A stretch of 64,000 nucleotides of DNA from Lentisphaerota bacterium (GCA_021413965.1 JAIOPI010000022.1:124001-188000); one strand, 5' to 3'. Shown: positions 17,963 to 27,366, counted from the first letter of the stretch. The notes: generated by a model not told the origin, from the letters alone. Numbers and translations are program-made.

Positions 17963-19346
17963 GCACGCCAGGGACCGCCACCTCGGAGGCCGGCTGAACC
18001 GCCGGGACGGCCTGGACGGGGAACAGTGCCGTGAAGGTACTGCCCTTCCCCATGACCGATTCCACTTTGATGACGCCGTGGTGGCTGCGAACAATCCCGA
18101 GTACGGCTGCCATGCCCATTCCGTTGCCGTCTTTCTTGGTCGTGAAGAAAGGTTCGCAAATGCGCCGCCGAGTGGCTTCATCCATGCCGCAGCCCGTATC
18201 AGTCACGCGCAAAAATCCGTAACGCCCCGGCACCGGGCCGCTAATGCCAACGGTGTCCGTGAGGTAGTCTGCGCCGCAGTCCATCTCACCGGTGGAAACC
18301 ACGATCCGCCCCGTTAACTCGCCAATGGCGTCACAGGCATTCGTGATCAGGTTCAAGGCCACCTGGTGAAGCTGGGACTCGTCGGCCTCGATCGGTGCGA
18401 GCGTGGCCGCCAGATTCAGTTCCACGCTCACCTTGGCCGGGATTCGCAGCGCGAGCAGGTTGGACGCATCCTCCGCCACCTTGGACAGATTGACCGAGCG
18501 CACATCGCGCGGTGCCCGTCCGGCAAAGGATAGCAGGTGACGGCAGATATCCCGCGCCCGGTTGGCCCCCTTCTGAATCTCGCGGATGCTGTCCCGAAAT
18601 TGGGGATCCACGGGTTCCCTGAGCATCATGAGATCGGCATGCCCCTGGATGATCATCAGCAGGTTGTTGAAATCATGCGCCACACCGCCGGCCAGCACGC
18701 CCAGGCTCTCCAGCTTCTGGGTCTGCAGGGCGCGCGCCTCCATCCGCCGTCGCTGCTCCTCGAAGGCCTGCCGCTCCGTGATGTCGCGGACCAGCAGCAC
18801 GGCGCCATTCTGCCCCACCAATTCGCCGGAAATGATTTCCAGCGGCACCGTGCCCCCATTCTTGTGCTTGCCCGTGGCCACGCCATAGTGAAAACCGTTG
18901 CGCGCCAGGACATCGTAAATCTCCCGCGGGCGCGTCTGGTTCGTGCGCCGGTCGAAATACAAGATATCCGTCTTCTGGTTCAGCACCTCGCCCGGCTTGC
19001 GCCCGAAGATGCGCTCCACCGAGTCGTTGCACATGCGGATGGTCCGGTCCGGATTCACGATCAGTAGCGTGTCCGGGCTGATGCTGGACACGATCGCTTC
19101 CAGATCACTCTTGACGCCCGCCACTTCGCGCCACCGGCGCAACGCGAGCCAGAGCAGAAAAGCCAACCAGATGAACAGGAAGTTGATCAGCCCGGTCGCC
19201 GGTGGAAAGCGGGACATCGACGCCAGGAAATCAAACAGCCGGTCACTGAACTGAACCGACAGGTTCAGCACAATCAACAGAAACGCAATCACGATCGCCA
19301 CGGTGACGACCACGAGGTTGCGGCGGTCAGACTGAGCGGTATGCAT
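17943..19346 (-). CDS. Membrane-bound PAS sensor histidine kinase
   Basis: The 467-residue protein has two N-terminal membrane helices (about residues 10-30 and 50-70) with a short periplasmic loop, then a PAS domain (about 78-195). The dimerisation domain has the phospho-acceptor H224 in GGVAHDFNNLL. The catalytic domain shows the N-box (HQVALNLITNACDAI), the G1 box (DTGCGMDE) and FTTKKDGNGMGMA. All parts needed for autophosphorylation are present, in contrast to two degenerate kinases elsewhere in the window. It follows the leucine-rich-repeat lipoprotein gene by 19 bases on the same strand. No adjacent response regulator identifies its output. Confidence 0.88.
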   Translation of the reverse strand: MHTAQSDRRNLVVVTVAIVIAFLLIVLNLSVQFSDRLFDFLASMSRFPPATGLINFLFIWLAFLLWLALRRWREVAGVKSDLEAIVSSISPDTLLIVNPDRTIRMCNDSVERIFGRKPGEVLNQKTDILYFDRRTNQTRPREIYDVLARNGFHYGVATGKHKNGGTVPLEIISGELVGQNGAVLLVRDITERQAFEEQRRRMEARALQTQKLESLGVLAGGVAHDFNNLLMIIQGHADLMMLREPVDPQFRDSIREIQKGANRARDICRHLLSFAGRAPRDVRSVNLSKVAEDASNLLALRIPAKVSVELNLAATLAPIEADESQLHQVALNLITNACDAIGELTGRIVVSTGEMDCGADYLTDTVGISGPVPGRYGFLRVTDTGCGMDEATRRRICEPFFTTKKDGNGMGMAAVLGIVRSHHGVIKVESVMGKGSTFTALFPVQAVPAVQPASEVAVPGVLMDERP

Positions 19347-19365
19347 GCGCGATCCCGCAATTCTG

Positions 19366-20241
19366 TCAGAACACGATGTAGCATCCCGGCAAGGCGTCGC
19401 GAATGCGCCGCTGCTCGTCGGGGGAAATGTGGTTTCGCTGCAGGAGCAGCCACTTGAGGCCCGTCATGCGGCGCAGGTCGCTATCGCCCGGCAGGCTGGA
19501 CAGTCCGGTATCGACCAAATCCAGGCGCTGCAAGTTGGGAAGTTCCGTGAGCACGGCTGGAAACACGGCGAGGGGATTGTGGCTCACGTTCACGTCGGTC
19601 AGCCCGGCAAGAGACTTGAATTCAGCCGGCAGCTCATGCAGCTGATTACCTTGCAGATACAAACGTTGCAGGGCCTGCAGGTGGCCAATTTCCGCCGGGA
19701 GCGCTGCCAGTGCGTTGCTATTGAGCCGCAACCACCGCAAGCCGATTAGCCGCCCCACGCCCGCGGGCAGCGCCGTGAGGGCGTTGCGATCCAGGTTCAG
19801 GTAGCGCAGGCTGGCCAAGTCCCCGATCTGTTCCGGCAGGGCACTCAGCGTGTTGTCATTGAGGTACAGCAATTCCAGTTTCGCCAGCCCACCGATTTCG
19901 GCTGGCAGGGCGCTCAGTTGGGCCTCGCCCAAGTCCAGCCATTGCAGATCCGACAGGCGGCCAATCGCCGGCGGCAGGCTCCCGATGGCATTGTGCCGCA
20001 GACTCAGCTTGGCCACGGAGGGAAGGGTTGCGATCTCGGCCGGAAATGCCGTCAGCCCGCGATCATACAGATTGAGAAAAAGGGGTTCGTTGGCAACGGC
20101 CGCGGCACGGGCATCCTCGATGCGCGTGTATTCGGGCATCCGCACAGGGGCGCTCCACGGCAGGCAGCCCGCCAGGCTGATCACCAGAAGCAGGCCCACG
20201 GCTGCGGGCGCCTTCACAAGTCGGGTCTCCAACAAACGCAT
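19366..20241 (-). CDS. Leucine-rich-repeat lipoprotein
   Basis: The 291-residue protein starts with a lipoprotein signal (hydrophobic AAVGLLLVISLAGC; lipobox LAGC). About ten 23-residue leucine-rich repeats of the LxxLxLxxNxLxxLPxxIxxL type fill the rest. Such domains bind proteins; here it would be tethered to a membrane on the periplasmic or outer face. It precedes the histidine kinase on the same strand, so it could be a ligand-binding or scaffolding partner, but only proximity supports this. Confidence 0.8.
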   Translation of the reverse strand: MRLLETRLVKAPAAVGLLLVISLAGCLPWSAPVRMPEYTRIEDARAAAVANEPLFLNLYDRGLTAFPAEIATLPSVAKLSLRHNAIGSLPPAIGRLSDLQWLDLGEAQLSALPAEIGGLAKLELLYLNDNTLSALPEQIGDLASLRYLNLDRNALTALPAGVGRLIGLRWLRLNSNALAALPAEIGHLQALQRLYLQGNQLHELPAEFKSLAGLTDVNVSHNPLAVFPAVLTELPNLQRLDLVDTGLSSLPGDSDLRRMTGLKWLLLQRNHISPDEQRRIRDALPGCYIVF

Positions 20242-20409
20242 GAAATTCAGATTAACACGCGCGCCAAGGGAGTTCCATCACGATTTCCATTCGCGCGCTC
20301 ATGTGACGGCCGTCCGGACCGGGGCGCGGCTTCGGCCGCGGCACGCCCCCGCCCGGGCAGGGCTCGCCTGACAAATATCTCCTTGCCATACCGGACCCCC
20401 ATTTCTAGT

Positions 20410-21150
20410 ATGCCCCGCATGAAAATCAATGCTTCTTTTGTCGTAGCCCTGTTCGGTCTGTGCCTCATCACCGCCTCGACCGCGCAGGCAGAGCCGCGTG
20501 GTAGCAGCAATCTCGGCCGCGAGTATCTCGTGGGTTCCAGCGACAATAGCGGCTGGGTCTGCGGTATGTTCTACCACGCGCGCGAACGCCGGGTCGAAGT
20601 CAGTGACGTCCCGGGTACGCTGGACGACAAAAAGACCGCCGTCTACGTCGGCCACACGCTGCTGCCCTGGATGTCCCTCTATGGCATCGCCGGCATCACC
20701 GATTCCTCGTTCACCACGGTGTTGCCGTCCAAGAGCGATGAAGCATTCCTGTATGGCGCCTCGATGAATCTCGACCTGTTCACTCACGAGATTCAGGACC
20801 CCGTCCTGATGGAGAACCAGATCCGCGTCAATGGGAACCTGACCTACTACGGCAGCCAGACCGAGGTCTTCGGCGAGCAGCAGGCGTTGCAGGACGTGCT
20901 GGCCTCGCTGACCGCCAGCGTCGTCAACGACTTGAACGGCGTCTCGTTGTACATGCCGGAAAGCATCGCCCTGTTCGGCGGCCCCATCTACTCGGCCAGC
21001 CTGAGCAATGACGTGGACGACGGACGTGACGACCAGTTTGGCCTGACCGGCGGTATCGAGGTGTATCAGACCAAGCGCGTCTCCTATTACTTCCGGATTG
21101 AGGAGTTTGCCAAGGTCGGTTACGCGGGCGGCCTGAACGTACGCTTCTAA
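20410..21150 (+). CDS. Small outer-membrane-type beta protein
   Basis: ATG 20410 or 20419 gives a clean signal peptide (MKINASFVVALFGLCLITASTAQA). The mature part of about 220 residues has alternating amphipathic strands and ends in NVRF with a terminal Phe, as outer-membrane beta-barrels usually do. Segments such as VYVGHTLLPWMSLYGIAGI and VSYYFRIEEFAKVGYAGGLNVRF look like barrel strands. I do not recognise a family. It is divergent from the leucine-rich-repeat lipoprotein gene. Confidence 0.6.
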   Translation: MPRMKINASFVVALFGLCLITASTAQAEPRGSSNLGREYLVGSSDNSGWVCGMFYHARERRVEVSDVPGTLDDKKTAVYVGHTLLPWMSLYGIAGITDSSFTTVLPSKSDEAFLYGASMNLDLFTHEIQDPVLMENQIRVNGNLTYYGSQTEVFGEQQALQDVLASLTASVVNDLNGVSLYMPESIALFGGPIYSASLSNDVDDGRDDQFGLTGGIEVYQTKRVSYYFRIEEFAKVGYAGGLNVRF

Positions 21151-21233
21151 AGGCGGACGACTTGCGCGTCGGAGTGGGTGGCGGACAGGACGGTGCAAGC
21201 CACAACGCCCGGGAGCAGGTGCCGCGTGCGGTC

Positions 21234-21923
21234 ATGGGACTGGCGACACCTGACTTTCGCTCGCGTGGAAGCACAATCCCCCTTTCCTTCTATCGGCGAC
21301 ACGATGTGGTCGCCATAGCCCGCGAACTGCTGGGCAAGCGCCTGTGCACCTGCCTCCCGTCCACGAACGCCGGCGGACATGGCCGCCCCCGGGCCGTCTT
21401 CACAGCCGGGATCATTGCGGAGACTGAGGCCTATGCCGGGCCGGAAGATCGGGCCTCTCACGCCTATGGGAATCGCCGCACGGCGCGCACATCCATCATG
21501 TTTCGCGCCGGCGGCGCGGCTTATGTCTACCTGTGCTACGGCATGCATGCCTTGTTCAATGTGGTCACGCATGAGCCAGGTGTTCCCCATGCCGTACTCA
21601 TCCGGGCGATCGTCCCCACCCACGACATCGCCACCATGCTTCGCCGCCGTGGACGCAAGCAACTGACTCGAACCCTCACGACCGGACCAGGAACCGTGGC
21701 TCAGGCGCTGGGGATCACGACCGACCACACCGGCATCAGCCTCGGCGGTCGACAGATCTGGATTGAGGATGCCGGGATCACCGTCGGGGCTGCCGACGTC
21801 GTCGCCAGTCCGCGCGTCGGCGTAGCCTACGCCGGCGCCCATGCCCGCCGTCCCTGGCGGTTCCAGTGCCCAAAACTCTGGCAGGCCGGGATTGCCGCCC
21901 CTCCTCCCCCTCCTGTAAAGTAG
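21234..21923 (+). CDS. mpg: DNA-3-methyladenine glycosylase (AAG/MPG family)
   Basis: The 229-residue product from ATG 21234 matches the AAG fold. It has the ETEAY segment with the catalytic Glu, DRASHAYGNRRTARTSIMF, AAYVYLCYGMHALFNVVT and TTGPGTVAQALGIT. The enzyme flips out and excises alkylated purines such as 3-methyladenine, starting base excision repair in the cytoplasm. An earlier in-frame start at 21162 would add a non-conserved 24-residue leader. It sits between the outer-membrane-type gene and the thioredoxin-fold gene with short gaps. Confidence 0.88.
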   Translation: MGLATPDFRSRGSTIPLSFYRRHDVVAIARELLGKRLCTCLPSTNAGGHGRPRAVFTAGIIAETEAYAGPEDRASHAYGNRRTARTSIMFRAGGAAYVYLCYGMHALFNVVTHEPGVPHAVLIRAIVPTHDIATMLRRRGRKQLTRTLTTGPGTVAQALGITTDHTGISLGGRQIWIEDAGITVGAADVVASPRVGVAYAGAHARRPWRFQCPKLWQAGIAAPPPPPVK

Positions 21924-21929
21924 CCCCTC

Positions 21930-22670
21930 ATGTTCATGACGATTCAACATGTTCTGCGCATGGCGACGCTGGCCGCCGCGTTGGGCGCCCTGTCCGCGCC
22001 GGCCGCCGATATGCTGACGCTGGCCGACGGGCAGACCGTGACCGGCACCTTTCAAGGATATCGCAGCGGCCAGTTTGAAATGCAGTCCGACACTGCCAAA
22101 CCCGTCAAATACCCCCAGCTACGCGTCACGGCCCTCACGCTATCTCCTCCCGTCGCCGTGCAAGTGCACCGCCGGGGCGGCAAGAATCTGAACGGCGTTC
22201 AACTCACCGGCTACCAGAAGCCGACCTTTGCTTTCGCCACCGACACGGGCGATCTGCAGATTCCCGGCGTGCAGGTGGCGTCTATTGAGGCCATGCCGGA
22301 TATGCAGCGGGACATGCAACACGTCGCCGAGTCCGCCCGCACCGCACAAGCCGCCGTGCCGCACGACGAAACCTTTCGCCTGGCCATCCACACCGGTACC
22401 GTCACCGTGATTCAGTTTCACATGGATACCGTGATGTCGAGCGTACGACAGGGCGGCTACGTCCAATCCCGCTGCGACGACAGCCGCGGGAAACTGAGGT
22501 TCGAGCGGGTCGACCTCACCGGCTGGGACGATCCCGTCGCACAGCGCTACCACATTGCCTCGGTGCCGCAGTTCTGGTTCTTCGACCGCGAGGGCAACCT
22601 CCGCACCAAGCTGACTGACCGCTTCACGACGGACGACATCGATGCCGCCTTCGCCGCCATGCGGCCCTAG
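21930..22670 (+). CDS. Exported protein with a C-terminal thioredoxin-like fold lacking CXXC
   Basis: The 246-residue protein (start ATG 21930 or 21936) has a signal peptide ending near SAPAAD. An N-terminal small-barrel-like stretch follows (LADGQTVTGTFQGY). The C-terminal half looks thioredoxin-like: a strand TVTVIQFHMD, then VAQRYHIASVPQFWFFDREGN with the family cis-proline context VP. The redox-active CXXC is absent, so it is unlikely to be an oxidoreductase. It starts 6 bases after the glycosylase stop. Function unknown. Confidence 0.6.
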   Translation: MFMTIQHVLRMATLAAALGALSAPAADMLTLADGQTVTGTFQGYRSGQFEMQSDTAKPVKYPQLRVTALTLSPPVAVQVHRRGGKNLNGVQLTGYQKPTFAFATDTGDLQIPGVQVASIEAMPDMQRDMQHVAESARTAQAAVPHDETFRLAIHTGTVTVIQFHMDTVMSSVRQGGYVQSRCDDSRGKLRFERVDLTGWDDPVAQRYHIASVPQFWFFDREGNLRTKLTDRFTTDDIDAAFAAMRP

Positions 22671-22832
22671 CGCGAGCCCCCCTCGCCCGTCCCGGCCAGG
22701 ACTCGCGAGCCGTACCGGCAGCGGGCGCGATCGACAAGTGGCGGGACGCCCCCGCCAGCGGGCGCCATTCACAATCGACAGCGCGCACTCGCCTATGCTA
22801 CGTTTTCCCACCTATAAGCGTTTGAGGGCCTC

Positions 22833-23711
22833 ATGAAGCGCGCCGCTGAAATCATCGAGTATCTGTCCCGCCCCGATGCGTCACATGCGGTGCTTCTCGC
22901 CCCGAACGCCCCTCCCGTCACGCGCACGTTCCGGGGCGTCGAAGTGGCCCTGAACGTGGTCATGGATGCCGGGGACATTTACGATACGTTGAAGGCCTTG
23001 CTCAGCATGGCGGGCCACCACGATGAGGAACCGGTGCGGGAGAGCGGCACCTTTTCCTTTTCGATGCCTTCCGTCGGCCGGTTCCGGGTACACTATGCCA
23101 CCCAGCGCGGCAGCAAGGTGGCCCGCGTCGCGGTCATCCCCTACACGATTCCGGACCTCGCCCACGTGTGCGCCGATCCTGAGGCGGCCAGACAGGCCAG
23201 TGCCGTGGTGGGCTCCGCCAAGTCCGGCATCATCGCCGTCACCGGCCCCGACGGGACCTGCAACAATGCGCTGGTCTACGCCCTGCTGCGGGAACTGAAC
23301 CAGTCGCAGCGGTTCGTCATCTACATCATCGAGCGCGCCCTCACCTTCCTGGTGGCGCACGGCGAATCGATCATCATCCAGACGGAACTGGGCTCCGATA
23401 TCGACACGCTGGAGAAGGGGCTCGCGAACGCGTTCATGTTTGAGCCCAATGTGGTCTTTGTCGGCGATGTGCGCGCGACGGACAGCATTCCCAGCCTGAT
23501 GCATGCGGTGGGGGCCGGCATGCTCACCATCGTCAGCAGCGTCGCCATCACGGGAGAGCACATGATTAACCAGTATGCGCCCCAGTCTTTGGCCGGTGGA
23601 ACCGTCAGTGACGCCTTTGTCCGCTGCGCCATCCGCGTGACGCCGTTGGCAGACGGGCGGCTTGCCGTCCATGTGCGCGACTTGTCCGGCGAAGGCGGGC
23701 GTCCCTCATGA
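22833..23711 (+). CDS. PilT-like secretion ATPase homologue with degenerate nucleotide site
   Basis: The 292 residues follow the layout of PilT/PilU retraction ATPases: an N-terminal PAS-like domain, then a RecA-like domain with a P-loop position (138-146), an Asp-box position (IYIIERALTFLVAHG), a Walker B position (VVFVGDVRATDS, 207-218) and a His-box position (IVSSVAITG). The key residues are lost. The P-loop reads GPDGTCNNA where PilT has GPTGSGKST, so the catalytic Lys is N144. The Walker B Glu is D212, and the His-box histidine is missing. It is therefore probably not an ATPase. It ends in an ATGA overlap with the REC/GGDEF gene, so the pair is translationally coupled. A role as a regulatory or scaffolding pseudo-enzyme for pili is inferred. 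Confidence 0.75.
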   Translation: MKRAAEIIEYLSRPDASHAVLLAPNAPPVTRTFRGVEVALNVVMDAGDIYDTLKALLSMAGHHDEEPVRESGTFSFSMPSVGRFRVHYATQRGSKVARVAVIPYTIPDLAHVCADPEAARQASAVVGSAKSGIIAVTGPDGTCNNALVYALLRELNQSQRFVIYIIERALTFLVAHGESIIIQTELGSDIDTLEKGLANAFMFEPNVVFVGDVRATDSIPSLMHAVGAGMLTIVSSVAITGEHMINQYAPQSLAGGTVSDAFVRCAIRVTPLADGRLAVHVRDLSGEGGRPS

Positions 23712-25711
23712 CAGACAGCGAACCAAACAAGGCGGCGCGCCTGAACCTTGGCGCCCGCATCGATGCGCTGGATGCGGCCATCCAGGGGCTCAGCTCACAT
23801 GACTCCGACGCCGAGAGCACCCTGCGGGCCTTGGCGGCGTCCACCGTGGAGCAGGCGGCCAACCATCCTGCGTGGTCTGCGGTGCGCGAGTCCGCCGATC
23901 GACTGGCGAAGGCCGAGCCCCCGCAACTGGCGGCCTCAGCCCAGAACTTGATTGGGCGCCTGCGCGAAGCCGCATCGTCTCAGCGCCTGGAGCCCGCCAT
24001 TGTGCTCGTCGGCGGCGAACCGGATTTCTTCGCCCAGTTAGGCGACGCGCTGTCCCATGTCGGGCGTCCCCTCCTGCATGCCCCGACCGGCGCCGAGGCC
24101 CGGCACCTGCTGAAGGAGCGCTCGGCAATCTGCATTGTGTTGCACGTCGTGCTGCCTGATCTTGATGGCCGCATCCTGCTGTCGCGCTTGCGCGAACTTC
24201 CCATCACCGCCTCGATCCCTGTTCTCCTGCTAGCCGAGCGCATTGACGAGTCCCTCAAGGAGGAGAGCCTGCTGCACGCCGCGGACGGCTACCTGGAACA
24301 CACCCGCGACTGCGCCGCCATTGTCCAGTGGGTCAGCGGCCGGCTGCGCCGGGCGCCCGAAGCCGCCCGCGCCGCCCGGCGTGATGCGCTGACCGGCCTG
24401 CTGAACCGGGCCGCCCTGCGCGAGGCCTTTGAGCGCGTCCAGAAGGAATGCGCAGATCGCAACGACCCGCTTTCGCTGGCCACCATCTCGGTCGACAATT
24501 CCCGCGCCCTGCTACATCGCTTCGATACCGATACACGCGAGGATCTCCTGCAGACCTTCGGCGTGCTGCTGTCCAGTTCGCTGCGCTCGACGGACATCGT
24601 CGCGCGATGGGGACTGTATGAGTTCACGGCGCTGTTTCCGGGCGAGGACCACACCGGCGGGACGCGCGCCGTCGAGAAGGTCATCGAGAAACTGCGCGAC
24701 CAGACTTTTGAAACGGCCGGCGGTGAAACCGTCCGACTGTCGATCGCCGCCGGCGTCGTCGCCGTCCAGCCGACCGATGCGCTGGACGACGTCATCGCGC
24801 AGGCCGATCACTTCGTCTATCAAGCCACGGCCAAGGGCGGCAACGTGGTCGTGTCCGAACAGGCTCCCGCCCCCGCGCGCCGGCAGCCCCGCGTGTCCCT
24901 GCTCGTGCGTGACAGCGTCACCACGCAGGTCCTGCGGCAACTGCTGGAGAAAGACAGCTTCGACGTCACGTGCCTGGAACAGTGGGACGACAACGTCGCG
25001 GCCGAGTTTGCACGCCATCGCCCCCACCTGGTCATCATCGACGAGCGGTTCCCGCCTGCAGGCGGAATCGAGATCTTGAAGACCCTGCGCCAGGACCCCC
25101 AGAACAGCCGTCTGCCCATCATCATGCTGGTGGCGGGAAATTCGGAGAACGCCGTCTCGCAGGCGCTGGCCCACGGTGCCAACGACTACATTGTGCGGCC
25201 CTTCTCTCCCTTCTCCTTCGTCAGCCGCACGCACCGCCTGCTCTCGCGCGGCGCGGTCCCGGGCGGGGACCTCTGCCGCATCTTGATCGTGTCGGATGAG
25301 GCCCCGCCCCTGGTCCTGCTCGGGTCTGGGCTCCATCAGCGCGGCGAGTTTGAGGTGCTGCTGGCGCGTGGCGGCAAGCAGGGCCTGGCGCGCCTGCAAG
25401 CCGAGGCGCCCGACGTGTTGCTGGTGGACACCCCCATCGGCCCCGTCGACGGCAAGCCTTTCTGGGAGGCCTTGACCGAGCAGGTCGCAGGCACACCGCT
25501 GACCGTCGTCGTGGCCGAGGCGTCGAGCCACGCGAAGCCCCCGACGTACCCCATCCCCGTCCGCGGTCACATCAAGAAGCCGTTTTCGCCACTCAAGGTC
25601 GGCAGCGAACTCGAGAATCTGCTCGGGCTGACCCCATCGCCGCGACGAAGCGAGGAAGCGAACCAACATCTCAACGCCGAGATCCGCCAGGTGATGAAGA
25701 AGGACCGGTAG
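23708..25711 (+). CDS. REC-GGDEF-REC-REC protein with degenerate cyclase site and intact I-site
   Basis: The 667-residue protein has, after an alpha-helical start (1-92), a first receiver domain (about 95-210). Its phospho-acceptor position is H146 in VLHVVLPDLDG, so it should not be phosphorylated. A GGDEF domain follows (about 225-385). The signature is GLYEF at 302-306 instead of GG[DE]EF, but the RxxD inhibitory-site motif (RSTD, 293-296) is kept at the right distance. Receiver 2 (about 394-510) has D445 but R497 in place of the conserved Lys. Receiver 3 (about 523-640) has D574 and K624. Such a set fits a c-di-GMP receptor rather than a cyclase. It is coupled to the pseudo-PilT gene by an ATGA overlap. 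Confidence 0.8.
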   Translation: MTDSEPNKAARLNLGARIDALDAAIQGLSSHDSDAESTLRALAASTVEQAANHPAWSAVRESADRLAKAEPPQLAASAQNLIGRLREAASSQRLEPAIVLVGGEPDFFAQLGDALSHVGRPLLHAPTGAEARHLLKERSAICIVLHVVLPDLDGRILLSRLRELPITASIPVLLLAERIDESLKEESLLHAADGYLEHTRDCAAIVQWVSGRLRRAPEAARAARRDALTGLLNRAALREAFERVQKECADRNDPLSLATISVDNSRALLHRFDTDTREDLLQTFGVLLSSSLRSTDIVARWGLYEFTALFPGEDHTGGTRAVEKVIEKLRDQTFETAGGETVRLSIAAGVVAVQPTDALDDVIAQADHFVYQATAKGGNVVVSEQAPAPARRQPRVSLLVRDSVTTQVLRQLLEKDSFDVTCLEQWDDNVAAEFARHRPHLVIIDERFPPAGGIEILKTLRQDPQNSRLPIIMLVAGNSENAVSQALAHGANDYIVRPFSPFSFVSRTHRLLSRGAVPGGDLCRILIVSDEAPPLVLLGSGLHQRGEFEVLLARGGKQGLARLQAEAPDVLLVDTPIGPVDGKPFWEALTEQVAGTPLTVVVAEASSHAKPPTYPIPVRGHIKKPFSPLKVGSELENLLGLTPSPRRSEEANQHLNAEIRQVMKKDR

Positions 25712-25820
25712 GACCTCTCTCGCCGCATCGCGACGTCCACAAGTCCGCCACCATCATGATTCCCGATGCCGGACATGGCGTGTGGCCTCTGCGATCTGGT
25801 GATCGCCCCATCGAGCCGTC

Positions 25821-26621
25821 ATGAAGAACGAGCCACACACCGTCGCCGCGCCGGGACAGGGCCTTTGGGGCGGGCGGCTGCTGACTTTTGAATCCCTCCC
25901 CTCCACCAACCAATGGGCACTGGACCATGCCGCGGATGCCCGGCATGGTGACATCATCCGCGCCGTGCAGCAGACCGCCGGACGCGGGCGGTTCAATCGC
26001 CAGTGGCTGTCGCCGGGAGGGCGCGAACTCACGCTGTCCGTTTGCCTCCACCTGCCGGGGGCCACCGGACAGACAATGGGCTGGCTCGGCCCGGCGGTCG
26101 CGCTCGCCATTCACACCGCGGTGGCCACGCACGGCATTACGGCCAAGGTGAAGTGGCCCAATGACGTGCTCGTCGGGCGCCGGAAATTGGCGGGCATTCT
26201 CTGTGAGCGTGACTTGCGAACGAGCATGGTCGTGGTGGGCATGGGGCTCAATGTGAACCTTAAGCCGGACGCGATGAACCACCTCGCCGCGCCGCAGCCG
26301 GTAACGTCCATGCACATGGAAACCGGGCGGGAACTGGAACCCGAACTCGTCCTTCAAGCCCTGCGGGCGGCCCTGGAACGGTTCCTGCCCCTTGCCATGG
26401 GCGGGGCATGCGCAGGACTCCAGCAGGCTTGGGCCGAACACGATGGACTCTCCGGGCAGCGCGTGCGGTTGACGACGACCAGTGGCGAAGTCGAAGGCGA
26501 CTATGCAGGCCTGACGCCAGAAGGCTACCTCCGGCTGCGTGTAGCCGCCGGTACAGAGCGCGTATTCCTGAGTGGAGACGTGACGCTGGCTGCCCCGCGC
26601 GACGTTCCTACTCCAGAATGA
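25821..26621 (+). CDS. birA: Biotin-[acetyl-CoA-carboxylase] ligase
   Basis: The 266-residue protein has the biotin protein ligase core: STNQWALD, QQTAGRGRFNRQWLSP (residues 51-65, the biotinyl-AMP loop), KWPNDVLV (111-118) and the RKLAGIL segment with K122. A C-terminal SH3-like domain follows (SGQRVRLTTTSGEVEGDYAGL). It joins biotin to carrier-protein lysines in the cytoplasm. The N-terminal DNA-binding domain of E. coli BirA is absent, so it is not a bio-operon repressor. The 3' end overlaps the convergent pseudopilin gene by 14 bases. Confidence 0.88.
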   Translation: MKNEPHTVAAPGQGLWGGRLLTFESLPSTNQWALDHAADARHGDIIRAVQQTAGRGRFNRQWLSPGGRELTLSVCLHLPGATGQTMGWLGPAVALAIHTAVATHGITAKVKWPNDVLVGRRKLAGILCERDLRTSMVVVGMGLNVNLKPDAMNHLAAPQPVTSMHMETGRELEPELVLQALRAALERFLPLAMGGACAGLQQAWAEHDGLSGQRVRLTTTSGEVEGDYAGLTPEGYLRLRVAAGTERVFLSGDVTLAAPRDVPTPE

Positions 26622-27120
26622 TGCAGATGTTGTCGCTGTCGTACACGTTCAACCCCGTTCGGTTGGGGCCAAACGAACCCACCACACGGTGCGTGCCGCC
26701 ATTGATTTCGTAGTCAGGATCGAAGAAGTAGTTACTCCCCCAAGGATCCTTCTCCAATTTGCGCAGATAGGGCCCCTTCCAATTCACATAAGCGCTCGAA
26801 GCCGAGAGAATACCGGCGCCCGCTGTGCCCAGATTCGACACCTCGTCGTTGGAGGCATGGCTCCCGGGTACATTGTCTATTTCGTAACCATTGGGCACAA
26901 AATGCGTATCCCACATCAACTGGCGAATCGCCGTCGCCAGCATCTGAAGCTCCGCCTGGGCTTCTTTGCGCTTCGCATCCGTACGCGCTTTCTTGTAGCT
27001 GGGGACGGCCACCGCCAGCAGAATGCCGACAATGCCCAGTACAATCATGATTTCGACCATGCTGAAACCCTGCCGGCACCCGCGCCCCTTGGCGAACGTC
27101 TTCGCCGAATCTGTATGCAT
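26608..27120 (-). CDS. GspG-like major pseudopilin
   Basis: The start is at ATG 27120 with AGGGGG upstream; the longer frame is not protein-like. The 170-residue product has a prepilin leader cleaved after RQG, giving FSMVEIMIVLGIVG with E5 and a hydrophobic helix. The C-terminal region contains GPYLRKLEKDPWGSNYFF. This is close to the GPYLKKLPKDPWG block typical of type II secretion GspG pseudopilins. It would assemble as the periplasmic pseudopilus. A sigma-54-type promoter on the minus strand lies at 27196-27211. It diverges from the three-gene prepilin operon starting at 27505. Confidence 0.82.
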   Translation of the reverse strand: MHTDSAKTFAKGRGCRQGFSMVEIMIVLGIVGILLAVAVPSYKKARTDAKRKEAQAELQMLATAIRQLMWDTHFVPNGYEIDNVPGSHASNDEVSNLGTAGAGILSASSAYVNWKGPYLRKLEKDPWGSNYFFDPDYEINGGTHRVVGSFGPNRTGLNVYDSDNICIILE

Positions 27121-27195
27121 GCCTTGCCCCCTCTTGTGGCGAGAGCCACCAACACATTCACGCTTTCGAAGCCCAACGAGAACCAACGGCACTCT

Positions 27196-27211
27196 AGCAC
27201 GATATGTGCCA
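27196..27211 (-). promoter_or_regulatory. Sigma-54 promoter for the GspG-like gene
   Basis: Read on the minus strand the site is TGGCACATATCGTGCT. GG and GC are separated by exactly 10 bases, and the -24 block is TGGCAC. The -12 block is GTGC instead of TTGC. It lies about 76 bases upstream of the ATG at 27120. Confidence 0.62.
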
Positions 27212-27366
27212 GAGATTGAACGCATTAGCGCAGGCGAAGGGGTCCCAATCGCGGCCATTTCTGCACGATGAACCGCTCCCCTTTTGCTAATTCAAGTACG
27301 TTTTAGCGTCAATTAATCTCGACTCCGAGCACAAACCACCGGATCATACCGGAAGCAAGAATTTAG

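Noticed and set aside
20383-20411. TTGCCA-N17-TAGTAT sigma-70-like promoter before the outer-membrane-type gene
   Set aside because: The -10 overlaps the ATG at 20410, so transcription would start inside the coding region.
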